Below are positions 1 to 6,469 of a DNA stretch of 64,000 bases, piece after piece. The notes under the pieces were generated by a model, which saw only the letters and a program-made list of their open reading frames with translations, was not told the DNA's origin and ran no database searches. Source of the DNA: Streptosporangium sp. NBC_01755 (GTDB lineage Bacteria > Actinomycetota > Actinomycetes > Streptosporangiales > Streptosporangiaceae); the NCBI RefSeq assembly GCF_035917995.1, contig NZ_CP109131.1, positions 3,968,001 through 4,032,000 of the forward strand. The letters run 5' to 3'. Position 1 is the first letter of the stretch; the number at the start of each line of letters is the position of its first letter. Position numbers and translations under genes: made by a program.

Positions 1-398
1 CGGCCGGGTCCGGTGGTGGCGCCGAACGTCATCCGCCGCCCAGCCCGCCCGCCCGCCGGGCTGTGGTGGCTGGACTTCGACCCGCGTTCGCGGCGTGAAC
101 GGTTCCGGCCCGGGTGCGCGCGCCGCCACCGCCAGTATCCGTATCCGGCGCCGCACGCGGCGGTGCCCCCGGCGCCGGCCAGCAGGCCGAGGGCGCCGAG
201 GGTCTGGTAGAGGCCGAAGCCGCCCAGGGTGAGCGTGCCCAGCAGGCCCGCGAGCAGCTGCCCGGCTGGGAGGCCCATGTCGGGTGGCTCGTCCTTGGCC
301 GTCTTGTCCTGGCGGGGCGGGTGCGGGGCGGGGGGCTCTTCGGGTTCCTGCCACGGTTCTTCGTCCGGGGGCGGGGTCTCGGGGGTGTTGGCGGTCAT
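1..398 (-). CDS. Proline-rich two-TM membrane protein of an integrative element (partial)
   Basis: The frame is open from an ATG at 398 (a second ATG at 401 overlaps the TGA of the upstream gene) to the window edge, about 132 codons, with the 3' end missing. A GGAGG lies just upstream. The N-terminus is acidic and proline-rich (about residues 4-35). Two hydrophobic stretches follow (LLAGLLGTLTLGGFGLY, then GALGLLAGAGGTAAC) before an arginine-rich, probably cytosolic tail. It is the last gene visible of a leftward operon of transfer-type genes. I do not recognise the family; small membrane proteins in this position of AICEs usually belong to the spread/transfer module. Whether the Arg/Ser-rich tail is translated to a normal stop cannot be seen here. 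Confidence 0.55.
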   Translation of the reverse strand, partial: MTANTPETPPPDEEPWQEPEEPPAPHPPRQDKTAKDEPPDMGLPAGQLLAGLLGTLTLGGFGLYQTLGALGLLAGAGGTAACGAGYGYWRWRRAHPGRNRSRRERGSKSSHHSPAGGRAGRRMTFGATTGPG

Positions 399-844
399 CA
401 TGCGCCTCCGGCGATGATGAGGGTGGCCACGAAGATCCACAGGTGGTGCCAGCTCTGGTCAAGAGCATGGGATCCAGATCCGAGGTGGCCGGCGCCGAGC
501 TGGTAGAAGTCCTGCTTGCCGAGCTGGGTGGCGAGGCGTTGCAGGGGGGTGCGGCGGTCGGCCCAGTAGTGGCTCGCTGCGTCGATGAGCAGGGCGATGG
601 CGACGGCGGCCGGGTTGAGGTGGAGTCCGGTGATGAGCGCTACCGCGGCCAGGGCGATGAGTTTGGTGGCGGGGAGGGTGGCGACGTGCTTGGCGCAGGC
701 CCAGCGGCCGGCCCAGCCGGGGGCGCCCTTCGCGCAGGCTTGGCCGTGGGTTTGCACCCAGTGATCGCCGAAGGAGTGCGCGGCGAACAGGGCGGCGAAC
801 GCTGCGGCGAACGTGACGGCGGCGGCGAGGGTCTCAGCGGTCAC
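398..844 (-). CDS. DUF3307-like polytopic membrane protein of AICE module
   Basis: A 148-aa protein with several hydrophobic segments (AAAVTFAAAFAALFAAH near the start, KLIALAAVALITGL in the middle, a last helix at the C-terminus). Polar residues sit within or beside the helices: His23, Asp27 and Gln31 in HSFGDHWVQ, and a later LLIDAASHYWADRR. This H-D-Q...D-H-Y pattern is what I associate with DUF3307-like proteins in Streptomyces integrative elements, where they are often mislabelled as transcriptional regulators. Its start overlaps the stop of the preceding gene by 4 bases and its stop overlaps the next start, so translation is coupled. The biochemical role is unknown. Confidence 0.65.
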   Translation of the reverse strand: MTAETLAAAVTFAAAFAALFAAHSFGDHWVQTHGQACAKGAPGWAGRWACAKHVATLPATKLIALAAVALITGLHLNPAAVAIALLIDAASHYWADRRTPLQRLATQLGKQDFYQLGAGHLGSGSHALDQSWHHLWIFVATLIIAGGA

Positions 845-2205
845 GCCGCACCGCCCACTGCGCCGCTTCCAACGGTCGCGCCGTTCAGTACCGCCGGCTC
901 CTCCGATGGCGACTCCTCCAGGGAACGGGCGGGGATCCGCTTGGAGGCGGCAGGAGAGACCGGCGGCCCGCTGTTGGGGAAGACCCAGCCCTTCGCCGAG
1001 AGTTCCTCCCGGACCTCCACCACCCGGTCGTAACCCCAGCTCTTGGAGAACCCGAACTCATCGCCAACGGCGAGTGCGGTGGGAACGACCTTGCGACGCC
1101 TGATGGACTCCCTGACGAAGTCGCGGGCGTGGTCATTGTCCTGCTCAGAGGGCTTCTTTGTTTCCTTCGCTGTTCCCGCTTCCGTTCCCGTTTCATGCCC
1201 CTCAGTGGCCGGTTCCGGAGACCACTGGCCAGGGTCGAGCGGCGGAACGAACGGGGTGAAGCGCGCCATAAACCGAGCGATGTTCTGCCGTGCTTCCGTT
1301 CCCTTCGGGTCCTCGCCGTCGAGGTCGTGGTAGACCGCCGCGAGGTGGGTGAGCGTCAGCTTCAGCGCGTCTGCCTGAACGGCGATCAGCGCACGCTCGG
1401 CCTCCCGGATCGCTTCCTGAGCGTTCCCCGCCGTGTTCCTCGACCGGACGACCGCCAACGCCACCTCTGGGGACTGCACGCCCTCGGCGACGCCGTACTT
1501 GAACGCCTCCCACGTCTCGGCCCGCAGGGACGGGATGACCCATCGCAGCAGCGGGAAGCGGAGCGGTCTCTGCTCCAGCAGGCCCTGTTCGCGCATGCTC
1601 TCCCAGTGCCGCCATTGGGAGTAGATCTGCCACAGCACCGGCGACAGGACGGAGGCGGCACCGAACACGCCGGCGAAGTCCTGGGTCTCGGTCAGGCCGG
1701 AGTTGTGGCTGTAGTTGAAGAGGCCGACGCCGATGCCGATGACGTAGGACAGCAGGCGCAGGCCGTACGCACTGAACCCCTTGATCATCTTGTCGTGGGC
1801 GAGGTAGCCGACGTTCACCGCCACCGACTCGACCACGACGGCCAGCGGCACAGCCTGCCACCACTCCCAGCTCAGGCCGTACATCAGGGCGAGGATCTGG
1901 CCGAGGACGGCGGCGGCGTTGACGCCGATGTTCGCAGAGGCCAGGACGACGGCGAGGCTGACGCGGCTACGGAAGTGGCGCCGCCTGGTCTTGCGCTTCT
2001 CGGTCTCCTGCTCGGCCAGGCGGCCTTGCTCGGCGGTGAGCTGGGAGCGGACCTTGAGCTTTTCCTGCTCGGCTTCAAGGTGCTCCAGTTCCCGCTGGTC
2101 GCGGGCGCGCTGCGCTTCGATGCTGGCGCGGGCGGCCAGCTGCTCGGCGGCGGCCTTGTCCGCAGCGCGCTCAGCGCGGCTCCGCAGCAGGCGCCGGGGC
2201 ATCAC
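841..2205 (-). CDS. DUF2637/SpdB-like membrane protein of conjugative element
   Basis: A 454-aa protein. Residues 1-75 are a highly charged, probably coiled-coil Arg/Glu/Ala region (SIEAQRARDQRELEHLEAEQ). About four hydrophobic segments follow at residues 80-200 (SLAVVLASANIGVNAAAVLG, WWQAVPLAVVVESVAVNVGYL, LLSYVIGIGVGLF, GVFGAASVLSPVLW). A soluble C-terminal half of some 240 residues ends in a low-complexity tail. This matches DUF2637/SpdB-type spread proteins of actinomycete conjugative plasmids and AICEs, which assist intramycelial spreading of element DNA. It overlaps genes on both sides by 4 bases (ATGA couplings). Family membership is inferred from architecture; the soluble tail is unassigned. 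Confidence 0.7.
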   Translation of the reverse strand: MMPRRLLRSRAERAADKAAAEQLAARASIEAQRARDQRELEHLEAEQEKLKVRSQLTAEQGRLAEQETEKRKTRRRHFRSRVSLAVVLASANIGVNAAAVLGQILALMYGLSWEWWQAVPLAVVVESVAVNVGYLAHDKMIKGFSAYGLRLLSYVIGIGVGLFNYSHNSGLTETQDFAGVFGAASVLSPVLWQIYSQWRHWESMREQGLLEQRPLRFPLLRWVIPSLRAETWEAFKYGVAEGVQSPEVALAVVRSRNTAGNAQEAIREAERALIAVQADALKLTLTHLAAVYHDLDGEDPKGTEARQNIARFMARFTPFVPPLDPGQWSPEPATEGHETGTEAGTAKETKKPSEQDNDHARDFVRESIRRRKVVPTALAVGDEFGFSKSWGYDRVVEVREELSAKGWVFPNSGPPVSPAASKRIPARSLEESPSEEPAVLNGATVGSGAVGGAA

Positions 2206-2381
2206 GCGCCCCTGCTCTGCTTGGCGAGTTCGGCGTCGTAGGCGCGTCTCATGCTGGGTGCCTCACCGTCGGGCCATCTGGCAGGCACCTGCTGGAGGGT
2301 GCGGCTGTGCAGGAGGGGGAGGCTGTCCAGGTCCGGACTGGTGGGCGCAGAGGGGGCGGTCGTGCCGCTAACGTGCTTCAT
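2202..2381 (-). CDS. Small hypothetical protein (59 aa) in AICE operon
   Basis: The ATG at 2381 is preceded by GGAG at about 9 bases, so I start here and not at an upstream in-frame codon without an RBS. The product (MKHVSGTTAPS...) is hydrophilic, begins with a Ser/Thr/Pro-rich stretch and ends with RRAYDAELAKQSRGA. The stop overlaps the start of the DUF2637-like gene. Short non-conserved ORFs at this position are common in AICE transfer operons. No function can be assigned. Confidence 0.55.
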   Translation of the reverse strand: MKHVSGTTAPSAPTSPDLDSLPLLHSRTLQQVPARWPDGEAPSMRRAYDAELAKQSRGA

Positions 2382-2461
2382 TGGTTCGGGCTCCAGTGAG
2401 GTTGGGGCGTCGTGCCAGGTAGAAGCCCCGCCCGGTTGCCGCCGGGTGGGGTCTTCTGCGT

Positions 2462-2812
2462 TCAGGGGGTGAGCGGGTTGGTGGGGTCGTCGATTAGGGT
2501 TGGCATGTCGGGGTCTGCCAGCCAGTTCAGGCACTCCTGCAGGAGCTCGTCGGCTGTCTTACTGAGTGGTCGCGGGGGGACCTCGCCGGGGCGGGTGGTG
2601 CTCCACTCGCCGTCCTGCCCCGCCCGGTAGACGACGACGGCGTCCGGGTCGTGCTCGAACAGCAGCTGGACTCTGCGCAGCCGACGGGCGAGGCTTTCGG
2701 CGTGGGCCTCGGCGATCGGGCTCGTCTCCACCCGCGGCTGGCCGCGACTGGGTGTCCACTGCACGCCGTACTCGATGGCATCGGTGGGTGCTGTGCTGGC
2801 GGGGTCGGTCAC
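2462..2812 (-). CDS. Hypothetical protein (116 aa) in AICE operon
   Basis: A GTG start at 2812 follows a perfect AGGAGA with a 3-base spacer. An upstream in-frame start gives an Arg/His-rich extension unlike coding sequence, so I rejected it. The protein is soluble: N-terminal TDPASTAPTDAIEYGVQW, a central basic helix (ESLARRLRRVQLLFEHDPDAVVVYR) and an acidic C-terminus (LLQECLNWLADPDMPTLIDD). It belongs to the same leftward operon as the membrane transfer proteins. I do not recognise a family. Confidence 0.6.
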   Translation of the reverse strand: MTDPASTAPTDAIEYGVQWTPSRGQPRVETSPIAEAHAESLARRLRRVQLLFEHDPDAVVVYRAGQDGEWSTTRPGEVPPRPLSKTADELLQECLNWLADPDMPTLIDDPTNPLTP

Positions 2813-2953
2813 GGTTCTCCTCGGATGGGCGGGGTCGTGTGGGTGGCCTCGCACCCCTCCGTGCGAGGCCACCGCCCTCCGAGAGCAGGCGCGCTGCCCT
2901 TGGAGGGGTTGTGCACCGGCCGCCACCACCCTTTGACAGGGGCGGCCGGGAGA

Positions 2954-3151
2954 TCATGAGGGCGGAGTGTGCGGGCCGTAGGCAGTACCCATGAACACGT
3001 TCTTCTGGCACTGACCCGGGCCAAGAGCGCCTTCCCGGGTGCCCCAGAAGTGGCCGACGTACAGGGACCACATCCGCTCCAGAGGCAGCCCGCACTTCTG
3101 GCAGGTGAACCCGGGAGGACGGGAGGGCGGCTCGGGAGGGGGTGCTGTCAC
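2954..3151 (-). CDS. Small Cys-containing protein (65 aa)
   Basis: A GTG at 3151 overlaps the TGA of the 47-aa gene (GTGA coupling). The N-terminus is Pro-rich. A CQKCG knuckle follows at residues 17-21, then aromatic residues (MWSLYVGHFWG) and a single later Cys (GQCQKN). The C-x2-C with a distant Cys/His could be a degenerate zinc ribbon, but a second complete CxxC pair is not present. It is translated in a chain HATPase, 47-aa, 65-aa. Coupling at both ends and GC-rich third positions support it being real. Function unknown. Confidence 0.55.
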   Translation of the reverse strand: MTAPPPEPPSRPPGFTCQKCGLPLERMWSLYVGHFWGTREGALGPGQCQKNVFMGTAYGPHTPPS

Positions 3152-3291
3152 GGCGGCCAGGCTTCCCGCCAGGTGGCCAAGATGGAGGAGACGATGGCGG
3201 CGCGGATCTGCGGGGAGTCGGGGTGGCCGGTACGCCAGTCCCGAGGTTTGGGGCACTGCTCCGATGCGGATTCGGCGGGTGCGCTGCTCAT
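3148..3291 (-). CDS. Mini-protein (47 aa) coupled to HATPase gene
   Basis: The ATG at 3291 overlaps the HATPase stop (ATGA), and the stop overlaps the GTG of the next gene, so three genes are chained by 4-base overlaps. The product starts MSSAPAESASEQCPKPRDW and ends with a short amphipathic helix (IRAAIVSSILATWREAW). It has no signal peptide and no family I recognise. The evidence for translation is purely positional: the tight overlaps and an uninterrupted frame ending just before the next start. Confidence 0.5.
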   Translation of the reverse strand: MSSAPAESASEQCPKPRDWRTGHPDSPQIRAAIVSSILATWREAWPP

Positions 3292-3659
3292 ACTGGCGCG
3301 ACCTGCCGGACGTGCAGCTCAGCCCACGCTTTGTGTCCATTTCGGGTGCCGCCGGAGCCGTAGCGGTCAGCGAGGGCCGACACCAGCCGATGCGCCCCTG
3401 GATCTGCGAGCGCGCCGGGCACGGGCGTATTGGCGTCGTGGATCTCGAAACGGACGTGGCTGAGGTCGACGGCCGTGATGAAGCTGATGTTGCCGTCGAG
3501 GGGGGTACGGGTGAGTGCGTCCGCGAAGAGGGCCCGAACGACCTGCTCGGCGTCGTCGACACGATCAGGCTGGCATTGCTTAACGACAGTACGGGCGTGT
3601 TGCACGGCTGCGTCGATGCTGCCAGGTAGCGCGGGGTAGTCCTGAGTGAAGGTCGGCAT
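3288..3659 (-). CDS. HATPase_c-like (anti-sigma-type ATP-binding) protein
   Basis: A 123-aa single-domain protein. The segment DAAVQHARTVVKQCQPDRVDDAEQVVRALFADALTRT corresponds to the N-box helix of RsbW-type HATPase domains. Beta strands follow (ISFITAVDLSHVRFEIHDANTPVPG), and ADPGAHRLVSALADRYG fits the G-box/lid area. The N-box is degenerate: the usual E-x2-x-N is replaced by FADALT, so ATP binding may be weak or lost. It is the first gene of the leftward operon and lies directly beside the palindromic operator at 3682-3746. It probably acts as a regulatory protein of the element; its partner is unknown. Confidence 0.6.
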   Translation of the reverse strand: MPTFTQDYPALPGSIDAAVQHARTVVKQCQPDRVDDAEQVVRALFADALTRTPLDGNISFITAVDLSHVRFEIHDANTPVPGALADPGAHRLVSALADRYGSGGTRNGHKAWAELHVRQVAPV

Positions 3660-3681
3660 GGGTCACCACCAAGGGAGAGCA

Positions 3682-3746
3682 ATCCGGCTATCCGGCTCGC
3701 TATTCGTATAGCCAGCTTGCAAGCCGGATATCCGGCTGTCAAGCTG
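3682..3746. promoter_or_regulatory. Divergent operator with nested palindromes (GntR/KorSA-type)
   Basis: The octamer ATCCGGCT occurs at 3682-3689, 3690-3697 and 3730-3737, with its complement AGCCGGAT at 3722-3729. The last two form a perfect 16-bp palindrome (3722-3737). It sits inside a longer dyad with outer arms CAGCTTG (3713-3719) and CAAGCTG (3740-3746), both centred at 3729.5. The site lies between the divergent HATPase operon and the GntR gene whose GTG begins 6 bases later. It is therefore the likely autoregulatory operator controlling both directions. Confidence 0.7.
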
Positions 3747-3751
3747 GGTGG

Positions 3752-4543
3752 GTGGATCAGCCCCGTTATCTTCGACTCGCCGCGCTCATTCGGCGACAAA
3801 TCGTCACCGGCGAACTTGCCGCAGGGACCCGCCTACCCGCGCGCCAAGACCTGGCCGCCGAGCACGGCGTCGCCGAGGGCGTGGTACGCGAGGCGATCCG
3901 CCAACTCGCCCAGGAGGGACACGTCGTGTCCCGGCCAGGCGCAGGCGTATTCGTCCGCGAACGGCCAACCGCCCGACGGATCGTCCGCTCCTGGTACCGC
4001 GAACGCCGGGCAGGGTCTCCGTTCGCCGCCGCGCTACTGGAGCAGGGGAGCCGTGGTGGCTGGATGTACGAATCGGCCACCATCCAGGCGCCGCCAGAGG
4101 TGCGAACGCGCCTCGCCCTCGATGAACCCTCCGGCGACGCCTCCGATGTCATGCACACCCGGTACGTATTCACCGGCGACGATCAGCCGTGGATGCTGTC
4201 GGACTCCTATGAGCCGCTATCCCTCACCAAAGGCACGATCGCCGCATTCCCTGAAGATGGCCCACTGGCCGGGCGGGGAGTCACTCACCGCATGGCCGAG
4301 ATCGGCGTCCTCGTCGACGACTGGGTGGAGGACGTCACGGCGAGGCCGGCCGCGCCCGGCGAGGCGAAGGCGCTGGGGATAGCGCCGGGATCCATTGTGC
4401 TGACGGTCGCGCGGACCTATCTCGCCGATGGTCGACCGGTCGAGGTTGCCGACATCGTGATCCCGGCGGAGACGTCAGTGCTCGGCTACTCCGGCCCGGT
4501 AGGTGATCGGGTGGAGGAGTGGGCTGACATCTCTGCGAGGTGA
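3752..4543 (+). CDS. GntR family (HutC/UTRA) transcriptional repressor, KorSA-like
   Basis: A 263-aa regulator. Residues 1-72 form the GntR winged helix (YLRLAALIRRQIVTGELAAGTRLPARQDLAAEHGV, then VVREAIRQLAQEGHVVSRPGAGVFV). Residues from about 90 fit a UTRA effector domain (TRYVFTGDDQPWMLSDSYEPL; IVLTVARTYLADGRPVEVADIVIPA). The GTG start lies almost at the edge of the palindromic operator with no clear Shine-Dalgarno, so a leaderless message is possible. In pSAM2-type elements a GntR repressor (KorSA) controls transfer and replication activation; position and operator make that role likely here, but it is inferred. Confidence 0.85.
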   Translation: MDQPRYLRLAALIRRQIVTGELAAGTRLPARQDLAAEHGVAEGVVREAIRQLAQEGHVVSRPGAGVFVRERPTARRIVRSWYRERRAGSPFAAALLEQGSRGGWMYESATIQAPPEVRTRLALDEPSGDASDVMHTRYVFTGDDQPWMLSDSYEPLSLTKGTIAAFPEDGPLAGRGVTHRMAEIGVLVDDWVEDVTARPAAPGEAKALGIAPGSIVLTVARTYLADGRPVEVADIVIPAETSVLGYSGPVGDRVEEWADISAR

Positions 4544-4694
4544 GTTTTAGCGGGCCAGGGCTCATCGCCGATATCGGCGGTGGGCCCTTTTGCGTGTTCG
4601 GATCAGATGGTCGTTATGACTCTGGTACTGACAAGCGTTCAAGCGCTTATAGTCACGTACGTAGGTGCTGACCTGCGCCTATACCCTCAAGATC

Positions 4695-5099
4695 GTGATT
4701 GATCATGGCTCCTACACACCGGTCTTCAGACAGCTCGCGGACATCCTGCGCGACCGGGTGGCTGAGCTTGGTCCCGGGGCGAAGTTGCCATCCGAGACGG
4801 ACCTGATGCAGGAGTTCGGGCTCGCTCGGATCACGGTCCGTGCGGCGATGAAGGAGCTCCGAGCCGAGGGGCTGATCTCCACCACACGCCGCCGAGGGTC
4901 CTACGTTCGCGACGAGGAGCGGGTGCCCATGGACATCACAGGGCCGGCTGACGTAAGCGCGCGAATGCCAACGCCAGAAGAGCGGGCGAAATTCAATATG
5001 CCGGAAGGAGTGCCACTGCTCATCGTGGAACACGAGGGCGGTGAGACGGAGCTCCTGCCCGCGGATCGGATCATCTTGAAGATCCTTGGCCGGGACTGA
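4695..5099 (+). CDS. GntR family transcriptional regulator, short form
   Basis: The N-terminal winged helix is clear (SYTPVFRQLADILRDRVAELGPGAKLPSETDLMQEFGLARITVRAAMKELRAEGLIS with the wing RRRGSYV). Only about 60 residues follow, ending PEGVPLLIVEHEGGETELLPADRIILKI, much shorter than a UTRA or FCD domain. This short class is common in actinobacteria. I chose GTG 4695 by alignment to the usual N-terminus; an upstream GTG at 4665 would add 10 residues. A TATAGT at 4648-4653 is a possible -10 giving a very short leader. A strong terminator follows at 5115-5147. Confidence 0.75.
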   Translation: MIDHGSYTPVFRQLADILRDRVAELGPGAKLPSETDLMQEFGLARITVRAAMKELRAEGLISTTRRRGSYVRDEERVPMDITGPADVSARMPTPEERAKFNMPEGVPLLIVEHEGGETELLPADRIILKILGRD

Positions 5100-5114
5100 T
5101 CCTCTCCAGAGACA

Positions 5115-5147
5115 GGCCCTCCCGGCGGCTTGAACGCCGGGAGGGCC
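5115..5147 (+). terminator. Factor-independent hairpin after GntR gene
   Basis: A perfect 13-bp stem (GGCCCTCCCGGCG at 5115-5127 with CGCCGGGAGGGCC at 5135-5147) has a 7-base loop and no T-run. It starts 15 bases after the GntR stop. Confidence 0.75.
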
Positions 5148-5337
5148 GCCTCGGCTCGGCCCTGCAAATCCCTGCTGCAGCACCGCGCCTCCGGGGGCCG
5201 ACTGGTGATCCTTCCCCCGCATGGGGAGGCCAGGCCAGAGATGCGGCTGCCCGTATCTCAAGATAATGCGAGTCCTACGTACGTCTTGCAATGACATTCC
5301 TGCCGCGTGGGGCTTTTCCCCTGATTTTCATAGGAAA

Positions 5338-5374
5338 GGCCGCCCCGCCGGCTCCCTGCGAGGGCGGGACGGCC
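5338..5374. terminator. Hairpin in the gene-free stretch before the tad remnant
   Basis: GGCCGCCCCGCC (5338-5349) pairs with GGCGGGACGGCC (5363-5374) with one mismatch and a 13-base loop, followed by CCGTCTTGAT. It lies in a roughly 330-base stretch (5100-5429) where I see no gene, tRNA or attachment repeat. The region is less GC-rich than its surroundings and may mark the junction between element and chromosome. Confidence 0.45.
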
Positions 5375-5429
5375 CCGTCTTGATGACGCGCTTCGGTACG
5401 TCTTTGGTTTACACGCTGGGCGGATGTCT

Positions 5430-5533
5430 GTGGGTACTGTTTGCGGGCGTTTCTGTTCAAGGTGGTGACGAGTCCCGACGTTCAACAGATGATCACAACT
5501 CTGATCAACCGAGCGCTGACCGTGGCGGGATGA
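5430..5533 (+). pseudogene. Decayed DUF4244 (tad pilin-like) gene remnant
   Basis: The last 26 codons (5453-5533) read LFKVVTSPDVQQMITTLINR and end ALTVAG. This matches the C-terminus of DUF4244 proteins, the small pilin-like genes normally placed before tadE in actinobacterial tad loci. Upstream, expected pieces appear in other frames: VGTV from 5430 and FAGV just before LFK. The 5' part has therefore suffered deletion and frameshift and has no usable start. Its TGA overlaps the ATG of the TadE gene, preserving the ancestral coupling. tadA/B/C are not present to the left, where AICE genes lie instead. Confidence 0.55.
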
Positions 5534-5919
5534 TCCTCCGGGTGGCGGTGCCCCTCTCGCGCCGGACCAGGGGGTCGGTGACCGCGGAGACAGCCGCGGT
5601 GCTGCCCGCCCTCCTGGTCGTGCTGGGAGCCGGGCTTTGGGCGGTGGCAGCGGTCGAGGCGCAGCTGGAGTGTGTGGACGCGGCCCGGGCCGGGGCTCGG
5701 GCCGCGTCACGCGGCGAGTCGCTTGAGCGGGTCCGAGGCAGCGCTCTGTCCGCGGCTCCCGCGGGCGCGACTGTCACGGTGACCCGGAGTGCGGAGGTGG
5801 CACGGGTGGAGGTGTCGGTGAACGTCAGGCCTCGCTGGGGCGCCTCGCTCCCGGGCGTCACCGTTCACGCGAGTGCCGCCTCCGTCACCGAGCCAGGGCT
5901 GGAGTTGGTAGGCCCGTGA
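5530..5919 (+). CDS. TadE-like pilus assembly protein
   Basis: A 129-aa protein with the TadE signature: a short basic N-terminus, then GSVTAETAAVLPALLVVLGAGLWAVAAVEAQ as the conserved Glu-containing transmembrane segment, then DAARAGARAASRG and a small beta-rich periplasmic-type domain. TadE proteins are pseudopilins of type IV tight-adherence systems. The ATG at 5530 overlaps the stop of the DUF4244 remnant, which supports this start over upstream codons. With TadA, B and C absent from the window the locus looks truncated, so a functional pilus from here alone is unlikely. Confidence 0.8.
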   Translation: MILRVAVPLSRRTRGSVTAETAAVLPALLVVLGAGLWAVAAVEAQLECVDAARAGARAASRGESLERVRGSALSAAPAGATVTVTRSAEVARVEVSVNVRPRWGASLPGVTVHASAASVTEPGLELVGP

Positions 5920-6374
5920 CTCCTTCGCTCCCCGGGGAGGGGGGCTTCTCGTCAAGCCGCTTTTGCGGCTTCGCGGGGGACAAGCCCTGCCCGCAGGACA
6001 TGGATGACGGTGGGGCCGAGCGGGGGTCGGCCACCATCTGGACGGTCGGGCTCATGGCGTTGCTCTTCGCGGTCGCGGCGGCGGTCATGGTCGCGGGCAC
6101 GGCTCGGGTCGCGCGTCACCGAGCGCAGAGTGCCGCCGACCTGAGCGCGCTCACCGCCGCTCGGCTGGCCTTCGCGGACCCGGACCGGAGCTGCGCGAGG
6201 GCCTCCCTGCTCGCCGCGGACAACGGGGTCAGGGTCACCCGCTGTTCTGTGGGAAATGACGGCATCGCGGAGATCGAGGTGACCATGGACGTTTCACTCC
6301 TCTTGAAAGGAGAGGTGGCGATCAACGCCAGGGCACGTGCCGGCCCTGTCCACATCGCTGATTCAGGCCGGTGA
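5916..6374 (+). CDS. Rv3654c-type TadE/TadG-like protein
   Basis: The conserved part begins GSATIWTVGLMALLFAVAAAVMVAG, a transmembrane segment, followed by ARVARHRAQSAADLSALTAARLAF and a Cys-containing domain. This is the second TadE-like protein found between tadE and the helicase in actinobacteria. A GTG at 5916 overlaps the tadE stop, but it adds a 28-residue non-conserved N-terminus encoded by a GC-rich hairpin-bearing insert (AAGCCGC-TTTT-GCGGCTT). ATG 6000 is an alternative start that would give the family's usual length (124 aa). Confidence 0.75.
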   Translation: MTPSLPGEGGFSSSRFCGFAGDKPCPQDMDDGGAERGSATIWTVGLMALLFAVAAAVMVAGTARVARHRAQSAADLSALTAARLAFADPDRSCARASLLAADNGVRVTRCSVGNDGIAEIEVTMDVSLLLKGEVAINARARAGPVHIADSGR

Positions 6375-6469
6375 CGGAAGGGATGGACGCACACCGGGAA
6401 TCCGATGGGAGCCGACCGGAAAGCGGTGAAAGTACAGCTCCGGTCCGCTGCCGGTGTGTTCCACGGCCC

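Noticed and set aside
2559-3095. 178-codon minus frame overlapping the small AICE genes
   Set aside because: Lacks an RBS and has Arg-rich shadow composition; the overlapping-start chain of small genes explains the region better.
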